From NCBI GenBank assembly GCA_007693335.1, contig REDU01000145.1:1-51020 (forward strand): DNA of 51,020 nucleotides, in the 5' to 3' direction. Origin of the DNA: Ilumatobacter sp. GTDB lineage: Bacteria; Actinomycetota; Acidimicrobiia; Acidimicrobiales; Ilumatobacteraceae. A program made the translations under genes and the position numbers. How positions within the stretch are numbered: position 1 is the first letter of the stretch; each line of letters begins with the position of its first letter. Shown one piece after another: positions 49,610-51,020 of this stretch. Under the pieces are notes generated by a model that saw nothing but the letters and a program-made list of their open reading frames with translations, did not search any database and had not been told where the DNA came from.

Positions 49610-51020
49610 ATGGCCGTCTCCCCCGAGGCACGCGACGACACGCAGGCCGTGTTCGACGTGCTCGATCTCGACGTCACGGGGATGACGTGCGCGGCCTGTG
49701 CGAGTCGGATCGAGCGACGTCTCAACAAGCTCGACGGTGTCCGCGCGTCGGTCAACTACGCCACCGAGCGAGCCCACGTGGAGGTCGACCCCGACGTGGT
49801 CGGTGATGTCGACCATGCCGAGTTCGTGATCGACCGGATCGCGTCCACCGGCTACGGCGCCCAGGTCTCGAGCCCGGCCTCGGTCGAGGTCGATCGTGCC
49901 GCGGGTCTGCGACTGCGGCTCGTGGTGTCGATCGTGCTGGGTCTCCCGGTGCTGGTGTTGTCGATGGTGCCCGCGCTCCAGTTCCCCTGGTGGCAGTGGA
50001 TCATCCTGGCGATGGCCACCCCGGTGGTCACGTGGGCGGCGTGGCCGTTCCATCGGGCACTCGTGCTGAACCTGCGCCACGGTCAGGCGACCATGGACAC
50101 ACTGATCTCGCTCGGCACGGCCGCCGCGTACGTGTGGTCGCTCTGGGCGCTGTTCTTCACGCCGGCCGGCGAGATCGGCATGCGGATGCAGATGGACCTG
50201 CCGTGGACCACCGGCGCCGCCCACGACATGGGCTCGATGATCGACGGACGTGAGCCCGCCCACATCTATCTCGAGGTCGCTTCGACGGTGGTGGCGTTCC
50301 TCCTCGCGGGCCGGTACTTCGAGGCCAGGGCCAAGCAGCGTGCCGGCGACGCCCTCCGGGCACTGCTCGACCTCGGTGCCAAGGACGTCTCGGTGCTGGG
50401 CCCTGACGGCTCCGAACGGCGGGTCCCGATCGACGAGCTCGCCGTGGGTGACCGGTTCGTGGTCCGCCCGGGCGAGAAGATCGCCACCGACGGCGAGGTG
50501 GTCGACGGTGCCTCGGCGGTCGACCGATCGCTCGTGACGGGCGAGAGCGTGCCCGTCGAGGTGGGCCCCGGGGACCGGGTGATCGGTGCCACCGTCAACG
50601 AGGGCGGCCGGCTCGTGGTGCGGGCGACCAAGGTCGGATCCGACACCCAGCTCGCACAGATGGCCCAGCTGGTCGAGCGGGCCCAATCGGGCAAGGCGCC
50701 GGTGCAGCGCTTGGCCGACCGTGTCTCCGCGGTGTTCGTGCCGATCGTGATCGCGATCTCGGTGACCGGACTGATCGTGTGGCTCGTCGTGACGGGCGAC
50801 ATCGAGCGGTCGTTCTCCGCTGCAGTGGCCGTGCTCATCATCGCCTGCCCGTGTGCGCTCGGTCTCGCCACCCCCACGGCGCTGCTGGTCGGTACCGGCC
50901 GGGGCGCCCAGATGGGCATCCTGATCAAGGGGCCCGAGGTGCTCGAGTCGACCCGTCGCGTCGACACGATCGTGCTCGACAAGACCGGCACCGTCACCAC
51001 GGGCACGATGACCCTCGCCA
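49610..51020 (+). CDS. copA: Copper-exporting P1B-type ATPase CopA (partial, runs off the window)
   Basis: The first 470 codons are present from ATG 49610, one base after copZ. An N-terminal HMA domain has G-M-T-C-A-A-C (residues about 25-31). Six hydrophobic segments follow, with the actuator loop L-V-T-G-E-S-V-P-V between the fourth and fifth. The metal-site helix reads [14 protein letters not shown], and the phosphorylation motif V-L-D-K-T-G-T appears close to the end. The CPC and MTCAAC motifs indicate Cu(I) rather than Zn/Cd. The loop between the third and fourth helices is long and Met-rich (G-M-R-M-Q-M-D), possibly copper-binding. Cotranscribed with csoR and copZ. Confidence 0.95.
   Translation, partial: MAVSPEARDDTQAVFDVLDLDVTGMTCAACASRIERRLNKLDGVRASVNYATERAHVEVDPDVVGDVDHAEFVIDRIASTGYGAQVSSPASVEVDRAAGLRLRLVVSIVLGLPVLVLSMVPALQFPWWQWIILAMATPVVTWAAWPFHRALVLNLRHGQATMDTLISLGTAAAYVWSLWALFFTPAGEIGMRMQMDLPWTTGAAHDMGSMIDGREPAHIYLEVASTVVAFLLAGRYFEARAKQRAGDALRALLDLGAKDVSVLGPDGSERRVPIDELAVGDRFVVRPGEKIATDGEVVDGASAVDRSLVTGESVPVEVGPGDRVIGATVNEGGRLVVRATKVGSDTQLAQMAQLVERAQSGKAPVQRLADRVSAVFVPIVIAISVTGLIVWLVVTGDIERSFSAAVAVLIIACPCALGLATPTALLVGTGRGAQMGILIKGPEVLESTRRVDTIVLDKTGTVTTGTMTLA

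Overview
The window is about 51 kb of very GC-rich bacterial chromosome. It reads as a high-GC actinomycete (Actinomycetota), most probably class Acidimicrobiia. The clues are the tuf-rpsJ / rplC-to-rplQ / rplM-rpsI-glmM-glmS / alr-tsaE-tsaB-rimI-tsaD-groESL gene order, many GTG starts, TANNNT -10 elements 6-9 nt before start codons (leaderless genes), a CsoR copper regulator, and a ribosomal protein uL22 carrying a C-terminal 'sunset'-like domain. The class assignment is inference from pattern and memory; no database was searched. I saw no tRNA, rRNA, CRISPR array, transposase, integrase or prophage gene. Almost everything is core housekeeping DNA.

Layout. 1-403: the last codons of tuf, then rpsJ. 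583-5064 (minus strand): a polyamine-type ABC transporter, potA-potD-potB-potC. 5291-6445: an HtrA-type serine protease. These two units separate rpsJ from the rest of the S10 operon. 6478-18468: a promoter with a structured leader, then rplC, rplD, rplW, rplB, rpsS, rplV, rpsC, rplP, rpmC, rpsQ, rplN, rplX, rplE, rpsN, rpsH, rplF, rplR, rpsE, rpmD, rplO, secY and adk. 18475-22659: a second promoter and leader, then infA, rpmJ, rpsM, rpsK, rpsD, rpoA, rplQ and truA. 22723-23666: rplM and rpsI.

23689-31325: glmM, a very large glmS-like gene (1125 codons), acpS, nnr and alr, i.e. amino-sugar, acyl-carrier, NAD(P)HX-repair and D-alanine functions for cell envelope and metabolism. 31369-32763 (minus): an aldehyde dehydrogenase. 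32801-35634: tsaE, tsaB, rimI and tsaD, the t6A tRNA-modification set with the ribosomal acetyltransferase. Then dusB, maf and two DUF202 membrane proteins, followed by groES-groEL behind two CIRCE-like operators. 40317-49039 is a mixed metabolic stretch: a small membrane protein, a Nudix CoA-pyrophosphatase-like enzyme, a PLP decarboxylase, an epoxide-hydrolase-like enzyme, a small membrane protein, guaA, an NlpC/P60 peptidoglycan endopeptidase, an APH-fold phosphotransferase and a dienelactone hydrolase. 49045-51020: a copper operon, csoR-copZ-copA (copA runs off the end).

Observations most worth a second look: the double-length GlmS-like enzyme with two insertions and a C-terminal domain I cannot identify; the uL22-sunset fusion; a four-copy 14-bp repeat that duplicates the tsaB start codon; three consecutive perfect hairpins in the infA leader; divergent promoters whose -10 hexamers share a TA; convergent genes whose stop codons lie in hairpin arms or palindromes; a triple 11-bp-period repeat of MtrA/GlnR type before the peptidoglycan hydrolase; and the separation of rpsJ from rplC.
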